Source: Desmodus rotundus
Lineage: Eukaryota > Chordata > Mammalia > Chiroptera > Phyllostomidae
DNA length: 64,000 bases
Assembly: GCF_022682495.2 (NCBI RefSeq)
Contig: NC_071394.1
Location: 31,530,470 to 31,594,469, forward strand
Reading direction: 5' to 3'
The translations under genes were made by a program, and so were the position numbers. The notes below the pieces were generated by a model. The model was given only the letters and a program-made list of their open reading frames with translations, had not been told where the DNA came from and searched no databases. Shown piece by piece: positions 10,086 to 21,885 of this stretch (its first letter is position 1; each line of letters starts with the position of its first letter).

Positions 10086-12000
10086 CCAGTTAAATCTAAG
10101 ATACAATTATTATTGCATTTTTTTTTTTAGCACAAGGTTTGACATTTTAAAATTTAGGGGCAATTTTTCTTTTGCAATAGGCATGTTGATATCAACACTC
10201 TCTCTCTGTTCAAGGAAGTCAGTTTTGCTTTCAAACCTCTGAGGTGCTCCTTACTCTAAGACACACTCAGCAGACATGAAGCATGGCTATCACCATCCAA
10301 CTCGCAGGGCAGACGAGGCTAATCGATCATGACTCTTTCCTCAGAAGTGCAAACACTGCCTTAGAATCCTTGACTCAGTGTTCCAGGCAGCGGCTCCCAC
10401 TGAGTGAAGTCGCCCTCAGGGTAAAATTTTTCATGTTATCACAGGCAGAAGATAGAAAGCCAACCTCCTCAGTCTGGTAACCCCTTGCTTAACCATTTTC
10501 TCATTATATTCAATGCTAACTCTCTATTTCAACTAGGATTAAACATACTATTACAGTCATTCTCCACTTTGGGTTCATAATGTTATCTCTCTGCCACCCA
10601 GGTAGTAGCCCTTCTTCAGGTTCCAGTGCAAGCCCCTCTTCAAATAGGAGAGTTTTTTTTAAACCTTGACACATAGAATCTTTCCTTTTCATGCTGCCAA
10701 GTGCAATTTGTTTTCTCCCCAGATTTCCAATTATGATCAGTACCTACTTACCCCAGTGAAGTTCCTTTTCTTACTCTGTCATATTGACTCATAATTTATT
10801 ATCTGTCTCCAAAATACAATGTGGTAAACACTTCACTTCTTTTCTGGGTTTCTCAGAGGAGACCTGCCAAAATTCTCCATCAACTGCCAAGTGATGCTGA
10901 TGCAGCCCCCACCCACATTATGTCAGGTTAGAGGACTGTCCCAGGTGTTTCTTGTTCTGACCAACGGGAACCTGAACTCTGTTTCGGGGCCAGGGCGGAA
11001 AGATCCAGGAGCCTCTGACCTTTACATTCTTGAAGGGTGATTTTGATGGCAAGATGAATGAAAGCACTACCAACAGTCTAGTCACCAATCAATACACTCC
11101 TTCCTTGCCTTTGGCATGGAGAGTACAGCAGGTGATTCCCCACAATGTTTCTTGTTCCACATGCTCCACTGAATCTACTTAACCTTGGAGAAATGGCAGT
11201 GTGCAAATAAATGATCAAGCTGTTGTCTTTCTTCAAAGTTATGGGCGCTAGTTGTCAGATATATAACGTTAAACAGCCACAGACTGTAGTGCACCATCTT
11301 TCATCCAGGGAGATAAGCCTGAAGTGGAACACACTCCCTAATCCTGCTCTATGAAATAAGCACTTTTTGATGGTACACGGTTAAGCATTTTTTAATCACT
11401 CAAGTCTGCTCTGGACTGGATGTGGTTATTCTTTTCTTTTTGGTGGTTGTTGCCATCCCTGGGGTTGATTCTGACAGGTGTAACATGGCTATTTGTAATG
11501 ACCATAGATGACGGTATAGTCAGACTCAGCTGGAAATGGCTCTCAGGGCTGGTGGTAGTAATCAAAACTGCAAGAACTCTCACTCATCCAGTGTCACAGT
11601 TTGAGTGTGTATATGTTCAAATCTTTGGAAGTAAAATTAGGGTCATGGGAGGCACACCAGGTTTCCTTCACGGCGTATGGGAGACATCACGAGGGCCTGA
11701 AATCACAGGCCTTCTCTGTGGCTGCTCTATTTGGAGCAGCCTCATCCGATGTCCACAGATGGTCAGCCATGGTCAGTCCGCCCCAGCTCCAGACAGTCTC
11801 CTCCCTTTCTTTCTCTTTCCAGCTTGTGTCTCTACACCTTTGGCCTGAGAGCCCCAGAGGTCACGAATCCATTTACTTTCTTCTCCCACATCAACTGTAA
11901 GTAAAGCCATTCATGGAAAAAACCTTTCACATTTTTGCATATAGTTTGGAAAATCCTTTACACTTTTCATTGTTGGAAAGAGTGAATAAATGTTCTTTTT
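10086..12000. other. Intergenic sequence, nothing firmly recognised
   Basis: No exon-like structure is visible. The open frames at 11,420-11,848 and 11,601-11,900 have no protein signature I know and overlap in different frames. A short piece near 10,880-10,930 could be MER5-like. Confidence 0.35.
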
Positions 12001-12001
12001 T

Positions 12002-12209
12002 AAAAAAAAGATTTTATTTATTTATTTTTAGAGAGAGGGGAAGGGAAAGAGAAAGGGAGGGAAGCATTCATGCGAGCGAGAAGCATTGATTGGTCGCCTC
12101 TCGTATGTCATGCCAGAAAAACCCAGGTGTGTATCCTGACCGGGAATCCAACTGGTGACCTTCCACCTTGTGGGACGACACCCAACCTACTGAGCCACAC
12201 GGTCAGGGC
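12002..12209 (-). mobile_element. VES-family bat SINE
   Basis: Minus-strand copy: an A-tail region ('aaaaaaaagattttatttat') at the left, a purine-rich body, and a tRNA-like head ending 'gagccacacggtcagggc' at the right. Flanks 'aatgttctttt' and 'atattctttt' are a likely eroded target duplication. Confidence 0.85.
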
Positions 12210-13350
12210 GTGGATATTCTTTTGTATTAATTTCTAAAGTGTTTTTAAAAGTTGCCTCAAAATCCTCCTGTCATCTCTGTCAAATCCCCTGGTGAGTTTG
12301 ACTCCTCTGGCTTGAGGAAGAGCATCACGTTAAAGATGGAAATATTGTCTACCATTGTCCCCAGACCTCCAAAGGAAGAGAGACGGAACTAATCCAGCTC
12401 TGGTAACCTTTGTTTTTTCTTGCTCCTCTTTCCCGGTGAGGGAAAACATGACCAAAATGAAGACACCCATGGGACCAAAGAAAGGCAGGAGTAAACCCTG
12501 GGCTGGATCACCACTTTGAGTAACAGGGCAGGACAAGACTGCTTAAATGCCTTGCCTAATAAGACAGGATCGTGCTGAAGGAACATAATGTTTTCTAAAC
12601 AGTGTTGTTCTTTAGAGATAGACAAAGTCTCTAACACAATTGAGATAATGTCTGTCATGTTTTAGAGTACAATTGCAAGGAAAACTCTCTATTATGGAGA
12701 TGTCTGAGGCTAACATTCAATGCCACCATCTTTTAGAAGATGGGACAGTGTTTAGTTTCTGCAACTAACAGTCCTCAAACCAGCTTCCAAAACCCTATTT
12801 TTGCTTGTCCTCCAGGCCAGAAGGGGAGCAGCTAGAAACCAGGCTCTCGCTGTGTCACTTGTTTTGCAGCATGGAAGTGTGGAAGTGTCACTCATGTTGA
12901 GGTTGTTTTCCAGTGCCCAATGCCAGTCATCTGATGTCTGTGTTACGTGGGATTCCTGAGAGAAATATCAGTGGGGGCAGCTCACCAACAGGCAGATTGT
13001 GGGGAGGCCTCTCAGCCACAGTAAACAAGCATTTGGATTCTCCAGTGTCCTTGTAGAAAGGGAGGTGAGGGGCTGCATTTCTCAGAATGCCTGATATTTT
13101 GCTCTTGGTCGAAGCCTCACATAAACATTCTGGTCAAGGTTTGAGGCAGGCGAGCAACACTGATGAGAGTTGTTTATGACCAATAATGGATGACCTTAAT
13201 TGGAAAAGAAGCTATTTGAGTTTTTTTCACCAAGTAACCAGTTTCAGGAAGGCAAGAATGTTCTCAGAGAAAGGACTTTTCCTATAAAGGATGAAGCCAT
13301 GGCAAGGCAAGACTTTGCAAGGGCAGGACTCTCGTTATTTGTAGAGTGTT
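12210..13350. other. Intergenic sequence, nothing recognised
   Basis: No gene or known repeat recognised on either strand. Confidence 0.4.
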
Positions 13351-13353
13351 CTA

Positions 13354-13500
13354 GAGCAGTGCTCCTCACACTGTAACATGCCCACCAGTCACAGTCGTGT
13401 GGCGGGGCCTGATTCTGAACGTCAACAAGCTCCCGGGGGAGGGCCAGTGCTGCGGCCCCTGTGGACAGCCTGTGAGGAGCAAATGCTTGCTGCAGTGATT
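13354..13500 (+). repeat. MER5-like hAT fragment with internal deletion
   Basis: 'agcagtgctcctcacactgt' and then 'gattctgaacgtcaacaagc' resemble the start and middle of the non-autonomous hAT-Charlie MER5 group. The central portion is missing. Confidence 0.4.
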
Positions 13501-13617
13501 CTCCTGTGGAGGCAGGGAAGGTGTGTAAAGAACCAATGGGAAGAAATTCCTTTAGACTACACTTCCCCCTCTCCCCCCAGAAGCACTCTTCATTGGGGGT
13601 AACAGGAGGCACATGCA

Positions 13618-13962
13618 GTTTTTAAAGCATTGTTGAGACTTGTCACATGCCATAAAATTCAGCTGTTTTCAGGGCACAATTCAATGACTTGTTATTAGTC
13701 ATGCAGCCATCACCACCGTCTTATCTTAAATCCATCATGTCAAAAAGAAACCTTGTCCCCCATATCCCATATTCCCCATTTCCATCCCCCAGCTCTGGGC
13801 AGCCACTGATCCACTCCTTGTCTCCATAGATTTGCCTTTTGGGGGCCTTTCATATAAATGAAAGCCTCCAATATATGGTCTTTTGTGTCTGGCTTCTTTC
13901 ACTTAGCATATTGTTCTGGACATTCATCCATGTTGTAGCATGAGTCAGTATTTTATGAGCAC
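13618..13962 (-). repeat. Old L1 3' end fragment
   Basis: 'tcaatgacttgttattagtc', 'gcagccatcaccaccgtctt', 'tctggcttctttcacttagc' and 'cattcatccatgttgtagca' are the complement of an old L1 3'UTR and ORF2 end. It is 5'-truncated. Confidence 0.75.
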
Positions 13963-14311
13963 GTATGTTTATAAAAAGCTTCTCAGTGATTCCATGGCCT
14001 CCTGATTGAGGCCCACCGCGTATACACGGCATCAGTTTGGAAATTAGCATCTTTTGTTCAACATGAGGAAGAAGAAAGGCTAAACAATTCCTTTCCACAA
14101 CTAGTAAATTGTAGCCAGTACCTTTTGACTTCAAACCCAAAGCCTTTCTCTGAGTCACACTCTATGAATCCAGCAGGTAACGATCTGAGGCTACCTCAGG
14201 CATAAAGGACTCACCAGAATGAAACGGAGGTGCCTTTGCAATAAGTTGCCTTAGCAAAGAGACATATTCAGAAATCACTTCCAACTTCAAGAAAGCCTGG
14301 TACAGTAGCCT
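13963..14311. other. Intergenic sequence, nothing recognised
   Basis: No gene or recognisable repeat. Confidence 0.4.
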
Positions 14312-14400
14312 CTTCTTACCCGTGCTGGATAGGTTTCCAGTGGATGCCTGACGCTGCCGGTAGTACTGAAACCTATCTACACTATCTTTTTACCTACGTA

Positions 14401-14561
14401 AGCATATCTCAGAGTTGTTGGGGCTCAGTTCCAGACCACCACAATAGTGAGTATTGCAATAGAAAGAACTATAATCTTTTAGCTGGTGGAAGGTTTACCT
14501 TCAATTTGGAAAAAACACACCTGTGAAGCACAATAAAGCAAAGTGCAATAAAATATGTCTG
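14401..14561. mobile_element. Tigger1-like MITE nested in Tigger2
   Basis: A 161-bp element with 'cagttccagaccaccacaat' and 'gcacaataaagcaaagtgca', both hallmarks of Tigger1 ends. The left 'agcatatctcag' pairs with the complement of the right 'aatatgtctg'. TA dinucleotides flank it (14,399-14,400 and 14,562-14,563). Confidence 0.75.
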
Positions 14562-14901
14562 TACGTACATACCTGTGATAAAGTTTAATTTATGAATTAG
14601 GCACAGTAAGAGATTAACAACAATATCTATTATAAAATAGAACAGAACATTATATTGCCTTGTGATTTTGGCATAATTCAGTAAAATACGGAGGACTTGA
14701 ACATAAGCCCTGCAGCTCTGTGGTAGCCGATCTGATAACCAATGGGGGGGCTACCAGGTGACTAATGGGCCGGTGGTGTGTGCAGGGGAAACGTGCTGGA
14801 CAAAGGGGTGATTCACATCCCGGCCCAGACGCAGCGGCTTCCATCATGCCACTCAGAATAGCGTGCAATTTAAAGCTCATGAGCTGTTTGTCTCTGCAAT
14901 T

Positions 14902-15069
14902 CTTTTTTTGGCTTAAAAAACACTTTATTACCTTACAGTTCTTTTTTTAGTATTATGTATTTATTTTTATTTTTAAAATTTATTGTTTTATTAAATTTAT
15001 TGGGGGACAATTTATTGGTTGATAAAAATTATATAGGTTTCAGTATACGGTTCTACAATACATCATCTT
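14902..15069 (-). mobile_element. L1 3' end fragment nested in Tigger2
   Basis: A T-rich left part and 'ataggtttcagtatacggtt', 'caatacatcatct' are the complement of an L1 3' end. 'ctgcaatt' occurs on both sides (14,894-14,901 and 15,070-15,077), and the Tigger2 text resumes at the second copy, so this is a target-primed insertion. Confidence 0.65.
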
Positions 15070-15166
15070 CTGCAATTGTCCACTTAATGTTTTTGCACCA
15101 CGGTTGACTGCGGGTAACTGAGGCTGCAGAAAGTGGAACAACAGATGAGGAGTCCTCCACTGTAAA

Positions 15167-16420
15167 GGGATTTTAGTCTTTATCAAAGTTCCCCAGAAGA
15201 GAAGAGAGGAAATAAGGAAGTAAGCAAGCAAACAAACAAACAAACAACACTGCATGATGACAGCAAAGTAACGGTCCCCTTCCGAGTGTCCCATCTTCTC
15301 CAAGTTGCACCCAGTGTAGCCGCTGTCCCCTGCTCTGGGACAGCCCTCCGTCGTCGCCCGTCCTTGGCCTTCTCCCTCGGAGTCCAGCTCGTGCCAGCTG
15401 TCTTGTCTTCTGCTTTCTCCTCCAGGAAGGACTTATTTTCTTAGGTCTGTAGTCCTTGCCCTTTCAGTACAAATCAACTGGTCATTCTTGGCTGCGCTCT
15501 CCCTCCTCCGTTTGTGTCTTTGTCCATTTCTTGAGGTTGTACTCTAAGAAGAGATGAGGGTGGGGAAGGCTGTGACTGCTTTGGAGTATTTTTTGTCTTG
15601 CTCTACAAGGGTTGGAGATGGCTAGTGTTTGGATCCCTCACAGCCCACCTTTGAAGAAGCATCCAGGGTCAGGCAACAGCACTGCTTGGCTCACCTCCAT
15701 TTGAAGGAGGAATAAAAGTCATCTGTCTTCTTGCCTGCTCATCCTTAGCTTGCGGCCCCCCCAGGCTCCTATCTCCAGTATCAGGTCAGAGTCCCTTTCT
15801 TGGTAAAGACCTAGAGACCAGTCAGCTACCTAAAGAACATTGATCCTTTTATCATTTAATAGTTATCCCCTTACCCCAATATAATAGCATTCCTCTTGTT
15901 CTGTATGTGGCTGAACTGGGCATAGTGTCTCTTGTAATTCAGAGTGTTACATTCTGGGCATGGAGCAGAGCAGCTCAGCAAGTCAATATTTTTAGTGTCT
16001 CTGACCTCTACTTTGCTCATTGACCTGGGGGCTTACACCTATGCATGTAGAACCTCATACATGTATGGTTCTATGTATGTAGAACCTCAGGATCTCAGAG
16101 ACACAGACTCTGAAGGGCCCTTAGAGCCTGTCTTCTTCAGCACTCTCATTTTTCAGACGAGGAAACTGAAATCCTCAGGAGTGAAGTGTCTTGCAATGTT
16201 TGTCAGTATTTTAATTCCATGTGTGTCTCTGTGTGTGTCTAGCTGTGTGATAAACAGAAGGAAAGAAGTAAAAAGCAATGCATTCTACAGAAAGTTGAGA
16301 GTAGAAAAAAATATTGGAAACTGGGAAAAGAATAGCATTTGAGATGGAAGTAAGTTCCCCAACTGTCTCTGTTGCCCTCCTGGTCATCTAGGTCAAAAGA
16401 ATATTAATATTAGGTGAGTA
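15167..16420. other. Intergenic sequence with an AAAC microsatellite
   Basis: A simple 'aaac' repeat lies at about 15,228-15,247. A short MIR-like piece may be at 16,090-16,180. Otherwise nothing is recognised. Confidence 0.4.
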
Positions 16421-16435
16421 ATGCGTTAGTGTTTT

Positions 16436-16649
16436 TTTTAATTAAAAAAAGATTTTATTTGTTTTTTTTAGAGAGAGGGGAAGGGAGGGAGAAAGAGAGG
16501 GAGAGAAACATCAATGTGTGGTTGCCTCTCGTGTGGAGCCCACTGGGGACCTGGCCCACAACCCATACATGTGCCCTGACTGGGAATAGAACTGGTGACC
16601 CTTTGGTTTGCAGCCCACACTCCATCTACTGAGCCACACCAGCCAGGGC
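16436..16649 (-). mobile_element. VES-family bat SINE
   Basis: Minus-strand copy with an A-tail at the left, a purine-rich body, 'tggttgcctctcgtgtggag', and a head ending 'gccacaccagccagggc'. A 15-bp duplication flanks it: 'atgcgttagtgtttt' (16,421-16,435) and 'atgtgttagtgtttt' (16,650-16,664). The single mismatch marks modest age. Confidence 0.9.
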
Positions 16650-16699
16650 ATGTGTTAGTGTTTTAAGGAAGCAAAAAATTCTGGATAGCTTCTGGAAAC

Positions 16700-16755
16700 C
16701 ACACATCTAACACAGTCCTGGCACACAGCAGGGGCTGAATAAATTGATTCAAGTA
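16700..16755 (+). repeat. Short L2 3' tip
   Basis: 'gtcctggcacacagcagggg' followed by 'ctgaataaattgattcaa' is the last portion of an L2. Confidence 0.5.
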
Positions 16756-17880
16756 GGTTATAACAAGTGGGCATGCTCCAAAGTGTAGACAACTTTGCAA
16801 AGAGTGTGCAAACTCAAGAGGCTGTGATTTCTGCATTTGGTTTACAGGTATCTATGGGTACCAGCCAGGGTCATAAATGTCACCCTTTTTTCTCCTGTAA
16901 TTCCTGTCTTTGAAGTTTTTCATTAGTGAAGAGACGTAAGTCTACTTACCACAAATCCAGATGAACTCAATTCCACAATCAAGACATTCTGAGTGTTCTC
17001 TCATAAGTCCTACCTGGAAAATGGACCTCAAAGGAATAGAAGCAGAGACATGGGAAATTACACCTTGTAGGTCTGATGTCTAATATTAGTTTAACCATAG
17101 CAACTAGTAGTAACAGTGCTTTACAGCTTGCAGAACAGTCTCACAAACCTTTTCTCATTCAATTACCTCAATACCCTTATGAAACTCAGGCTGAGAACAA
17201 ACATCAGGCTGCCTGCGCCCAGGTCAGTGCCTGGGTTCCTGCCTGCTCTCAGTTCTTTCAGCCCTGAGCATCGAGTAAAGTCTTCATGGCGCCCTGCAGG
17301 ATGTATCCCAGCACCTCCAACAGGGCCTTTCCCGGGTCAGTGCAAGGGTCAGTTCACCCTCGGGCAGAGCCTCCCTTAGGGCTCGAATGCCCCACAGCCC
17401 TCGCTTCCTTTGGGAGGTGTTCTTTGCTCAGGGACCATGACTCATAAGCTACAGGAAGTTCTTGGCATACTCCCCGCATACTGAAAGAAAATTAATAGCT
17501 CAGAAGTTGTGTTTGGTGAAGAAGGACACGAGCAATGACAGCGGTTTCTGGCAGGAAAACACCTGCTGCTCCACGGGGAGGAAGAGTCCTGGTTTGGCAG
17601 AGGCCTACAGAGAATTGTGGGCCAGGCAGGGTTTGCATGGGGAGGGGTGTCTCCTGTGCTCCTCTATCTCATTGAACTTGAGTCTCTTGATCTGTCAGGT
17701 GCTCTGGACTTTATACTTCCACTGGGCTTCTTGCCTCAACCTGCCTTCCTCAAAATGCTATTGTGGGTTTGTTTCCTCTCCTCCTCGTCAAACCATGAAC
17801 CTTGTCCTGGCTTGCACTGAGGAGGAGAGTGGTTATACCGAGACTCATGTAACCTTATAAGGCCTGTGCTATAGGAGGTG
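16756..17880. other. Intergenic sequence, nothing recognised
   Basis: The open frames at 17,076-17,860 overlap in several frames and show no recognisable protein domain. I do not treat them as genes. Confidence 0.4.
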
Positions 17881-17883
17881 GTT

Positions 17884-18060
17884 ATCATTCACTTATTCAT
17901 TCATTCATTTATTTTTTTCAAAGTGAATATTAAGATACTAATAATAAGAGCCCACTGTGTACTAGATTCTGGGATACAATGGCAAGCAAGTAATACCTCT
18001 TCTTTACCCTAATGGAGCTTACAAGAAGATCTGTTTGGGGTGCAGGACAGACAATTAAAC
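17884..18060 (-). repeat. L2 3' end fragment
   Basis: 'cattcattcatttattt', 'agcccactgtgtactagatt' and 'ctaatggagcttacaagaag' are the complement of the L2 3' end. Confidence 0.65.
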
Positions 18061-18425
18061 AGGCACTAACACCACAACATGAAAATGAGGAGGGGCAGTG
18101 TGCCTTGGAGCATTTGACAGGGACATCTAATTGCTTATAGGTGGAGATAGGGCTTATTAATTCAGAAAGGAAGATTCTGATGGCGGCATTTCAGGCAATG
18201 CAGCAGACTGCTGTGGGAAAAGTTTGTGCTCTGAGCCATGGGTTCCTGGCCCGACCTCGTCCCTAACTAGTGGAGTGGCTATAGAAAGTCACTTTACTTT
18301 TCACCTTGTTTTCCTTCTCAGGACAAGGGCACTGGTCTCGGTGGTTGCTAAGGTCGCGGCGAATGCTAAAAAATTTGCTAGGGCCTGGCGGCATCTGGTA
18401 TCTCTTTAGGAGGCTGATAACTTTG
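18061..18425. other. Intergenic sequence, nothing recognised
   Basis: No gene or recognisable repeat. Confidence 0.35.
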
Positions 18426-18429
18426 TATA

Positions 18430-19045
18430 TTTTATTTTACTTTTAACTTTATTGAGGAATAGTTTACAAATATAATTGTATATATTTCAAGTGTGCAATG
18501 TGATGACATGATATATGTATATGTATATATGTACATTGTAGAATGATTACAAAGATCAAGATAATCAATACATCCATCATCTCATGTAGTTAACTCTTTT
18601 TTTGTGTGAAAATGCTTAAGATCTACTCTCCGGTATACAATACCATTTTATTAACTATAGTGGATATGCCATACGTTAGATCCTTAAAACTTACCCTTAC
18701 AACTGCAGATTTGCCCCCCACTTTCCCCTCTCCTCAGCCCCTCACTACTACTGTTCCATTTTCTGTATCTATGAAGTTGGCCTTTTTTTTTTTTAGATTT
18801 CATATACAAGGAGTACCATCCAGGTTCATCCACGCACCACGCTGTAGTAAAAGGCAGAAGTTCCTTCTTTTTACAACTGAATAATATTCTATTTTGGAAT
18901 ATAAATAAGATATGTCACATTGTTTTTATCCATTCATTTATTGCAGGACATTTAGGTTGTTTCCATGTCTTGGCTTTTGAGAATAATGCTGCAATGAACA
19001 TGGGTGTGAGGAGGCTGGTTCTTTCCCTTTTGGGTAACAGATCAC
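18430..19045 (-). repeat. 5'-truncated L1
   Basis: 'acttttaactttattgagga', 'aatacatccatcatctcatg', 'tacaactgaataatattcta' and 'ggacatttaggttgtttcca' are the complement of an L1 3'UTR and ORF2 C-terminus. It is an old copy with many changes. Confidence 0.8.
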
Positions 19046-19400
19046 TTTGAAAACTGTTGTGTTTATCCCAAGGAAAAAGTCCTGAAGCCATACAGTATTT
19101 TGCATATAATTTCAAGGAACTCTCTCAGCGTCAGGCAACACCTGGTGAATTTCCAGTGACTTTGACACAAGGGCAGTAAAAGCACATGCATTTGACTTTA
19201 TGGAATGTAGACACCAACCGTTAGGCAGCGACAGGGGCACTGGAGCCTCTCAGAAATAACCCTGGGAACTGTTTAACGGGACCCTCCCGACCTTCGTGTC
19301 GGGAGCTTCTTGGCCTTCCAGGGCTCTTGAAATTCTCTGAGGAGCTGAGTGGCAGTGAAGAGGAGTCGTTGAAGCGTGGGCACTGCTCTTACACTGTGTG
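19046..19400. other. Intergenic sequence, nothing recognised
   Basis: No gene or recognisable repeat. Confidence 0.35.
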
Positions 19401-19404
19401 TGTG

Positions 19405-19600
19405 GGGGATGCGAAGCCTGCCTCTCCCAAGAACTGGCTGAGTGATCTTGGGCAAGCTATTTAACTTTTCTGTGCTTTGGTTTTCCCATCTGTAAACAAT
19501 TGAAGATAATATTGCCACTCACGGGGTTGTTAGGAGAATTAAATAAAGTGAACCCAGGGTCTAGCACATAATAAGAGCTCAGTAAATCAGAGTGACCATC
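19405..19600 (+). repeat. MIR SINE
   Basis: 'gagtgatcttgggcaagcta', 'ttttcccatctgtaaacaat', 'tctagcacataataagagct' and 'cagtaaatc' match the MIR core and tail in order. Confidence 0.8.
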
Positions 19601-21650
19601 TACAGTAAAGCAAGCCTCGTGTGTCGCTCTTCTGTCCTGTAGACAAAGAACCTTGACTGAGACATGCAGAATAGATTGAGAATTGTCACCTCCACAGTGA
19701 CTCTATCAGTATGGAAAGACCATACAAAAGTGTGGAAGGACCCAACAAAAAAATGACTTACACAAATAAGGACATTCAGTATTTCATAGAGCCAGGGGTT
19801 TGGAGTTGGTGGTTCTCGGGCTGGTTAATTTGGAGCTGGATGGGGTTAACCATGGCCTGGTCTCCTCCATCTATCTTCTCGGGGGTCTTTGGACATTGGC
19901 TGTTGTTCTGTCTCTTCAGGGTCAGAAGATGCCTGCTGCCGCTTAGGCATCAGGTGTTGTGGGTTGCTTGGCTGACAAAGAAGGTATTTCCTTCTGTGGA
20001 TCTCTTTTCATTTGGGAGGAAACACCCTCCCACGAAACCCCTCAGGCCCTGCTTCCCTCAGCAGAGCTCCCTTCAGGACCCTCTGGCCAAGGCTGGATCC
20101 CAGGCCAGTGCCTGTGTTCCAAGGGAGGCCGCAAGTCTCTGTAAACTTCAGCCACGCCCTTGAGTAGAGGCATGGCTACGTGTGAGCTTTTGGTGCCATC
20201 TGCTTCACTGACATTGGGGTGGCCTTGGCCCAGACATCTCTCACATCAGCATTCCAACCCCATCCCTGCATGTCTCTTCTATAACAAACCTGTCTCCCTT
20301 TTTAGTGTAAAATGTATTAAAAATGAATAGCATCCAGTGAAACCGAAGCTTTGGGAAGATGCCCTCGGCGTAGCCTGTAGCTTCCAAGTCAGTAGGTCCA
20401 TGTGGACCCCAGTTTGATAAATCCAGAGGTAATAAATTTTGCTTAAAATACATTGCAAAATTCACTGAAAAGCTTTTCAAAAAATGGAGGATTCCAAGAG
20501 AAAACGGTGAACCCCCAGATTTCTAGGTTCCAAGCTCCTTGGATGGCTGTGGTGGTAGAAAAGATGGTTATGGTGGCAGGGGCAGGACTTGGTCTGGATG
20601 CAGAGAGTGATGGGCAGTCAGCCCCGGACCGGGAGGTGACAGTCTGTGTCGAGCAGCCCCAGGTCCTGCTGCAGCGGGAGTGTGGCAGCTCAGAGGTCTG
20701 GGGGTGTGGGCGCGGGTGGCATGCTGGGAAAGCCTCTTTGTTTTTTGCTGACCAGAGAAGGCTGCAGTGCACATTTGGACTTACTCAGCTGTCAAGTGGT
20801 TAATAAATACTAACATGCCCACAGAAGATGTCTTTGGTTTACCAGTTTACAGCTGGGTTAGAGGTGCATGTGTTTTGCCACCTGGGGCGTGGCATTTGAT
20901 CACAAGAGGTTTGTTTTTCATTCCACGGATTGGCTGGAGCTGGCTTTCCAGGGGATAACATTTTTTGGACTTTGAACCAAGTGGTTCTTTTCATAAAAGT
21001 ACCTCCTCATGGCCAGGATTCCTCTCCTCTTGCCAAGGGAACGTCTCCTTCCAGGGTTGCTGACAGGCCCCTCCTGTATGTGCTGGAGATGAGTCACAGG
21101 AGGGTCTGGCTCCAGGGCCAGGAAGGAGTTGGGGAGTGTGTGACGAGGGGAGCTGGGCTGGCAGCTCTCAGGCGACAGGCCAGGCTTCAGCCTTCTACTG
21201 GTAAAAGGCCTCTGTCTTGTGGTTGTTGTTGTTGTTGTTGTTGTTTTCAGTTACCTGTGTGTGTGTACCCGAAGGGGCCTGATCGCCCAAGAATGTGCTA
21301 TTTCTCAGTTGTCTTCCTGTCAGTGTTTTCTAGAGTGTGTACAGGTGCAATGCTGCATGCCATGGGGATATGGTGAAGCAGAGGACTGAGTCCGTCCTCT
21401 AGAATGGGATAATCCAGTCTAGAGGCCAAGACATACACATCTACACTAAACAGACAAGACAGAGCTGGAGCCATCCCCTGCTGGGACACACTTAATGGAG
21501 AGGAGGCCGGCAACTTTAGAAGGGAGGCTGAGCTGACTGTGGTTAGTGAGAAGTAGGAAGGTGGATTATGGAGGGCTTCCGAAAAGGGACCAACTGTGCT
21601 GGGCTTGAAAGACTTATGGAATTTGGACAGCTGGATAGGGTAGTAGTAAT
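19601..21650. other. Intergenic sequence with a GTT microsatellite
   Basis: A perfect GTT repeat lies at 21,222-21,245. The 150-aa frame at 19,711-20,163 and others nearby have no recognisable domain or exon boundaries. Confidence 0.4.
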
Positions 21651-21654
21651 GATG

Positions 21655-21885
21655 GCAGCCAATGAATGAGCCCCCACAAGTACAAGCATTCTGCTCAGCA
21701 TTATACAGATATTGTTAATTCAGTCTTCAACAACTTTGTGGTGGATACTGCTGTATCTATTTAATGGATGAGAAAACTAGTTCAGAGAAATTAAGAAACA
21801 TGTCTAAAGTCACACAACGAGTAGGAGAGGGCTCTGGGTTTTGAACAGAAGTGAGTCTAACGCCAAAATCTCTTGGTATCTTATG
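21655..21885 (-). repeat. MIR SINE
   Basis: 'tggatgagaaaactagttca', 'gtctaaagtcacacaacgag' and 'gttttgaacagaagtgagtc' are the complement of MIR. Confidence 0.7.

Larger units (their letters stand above)
14312..15166. mobile_element. Tigger2-like DNA transposon remnant, doubly interrupted
   Basis: The left end ('tggatgcctgacgctgccgg', 'aaacctatctacactatctt'), the middle ('ataaagtttaatttatgaat', 'aggcacagtaagagattaac') and the right end ('caccacggttgactgcgggt', then 'ggagtcctccactgta') follow a non-autonomous Tigger2-type element. It is split by a small Tigger1-like element (14,401-14,561) and by an L1 3' fragment (about 14,902-15,069). With these removed the pieces join in order. Confidence 0.75.

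Noticed and set aside
19711..20163. 150-codon + strand frame rich in W, F and L
   Set aside because: No signal peptide plus conserved domain pattern, no relatives recognised, and no promoter or polyadenylation context.
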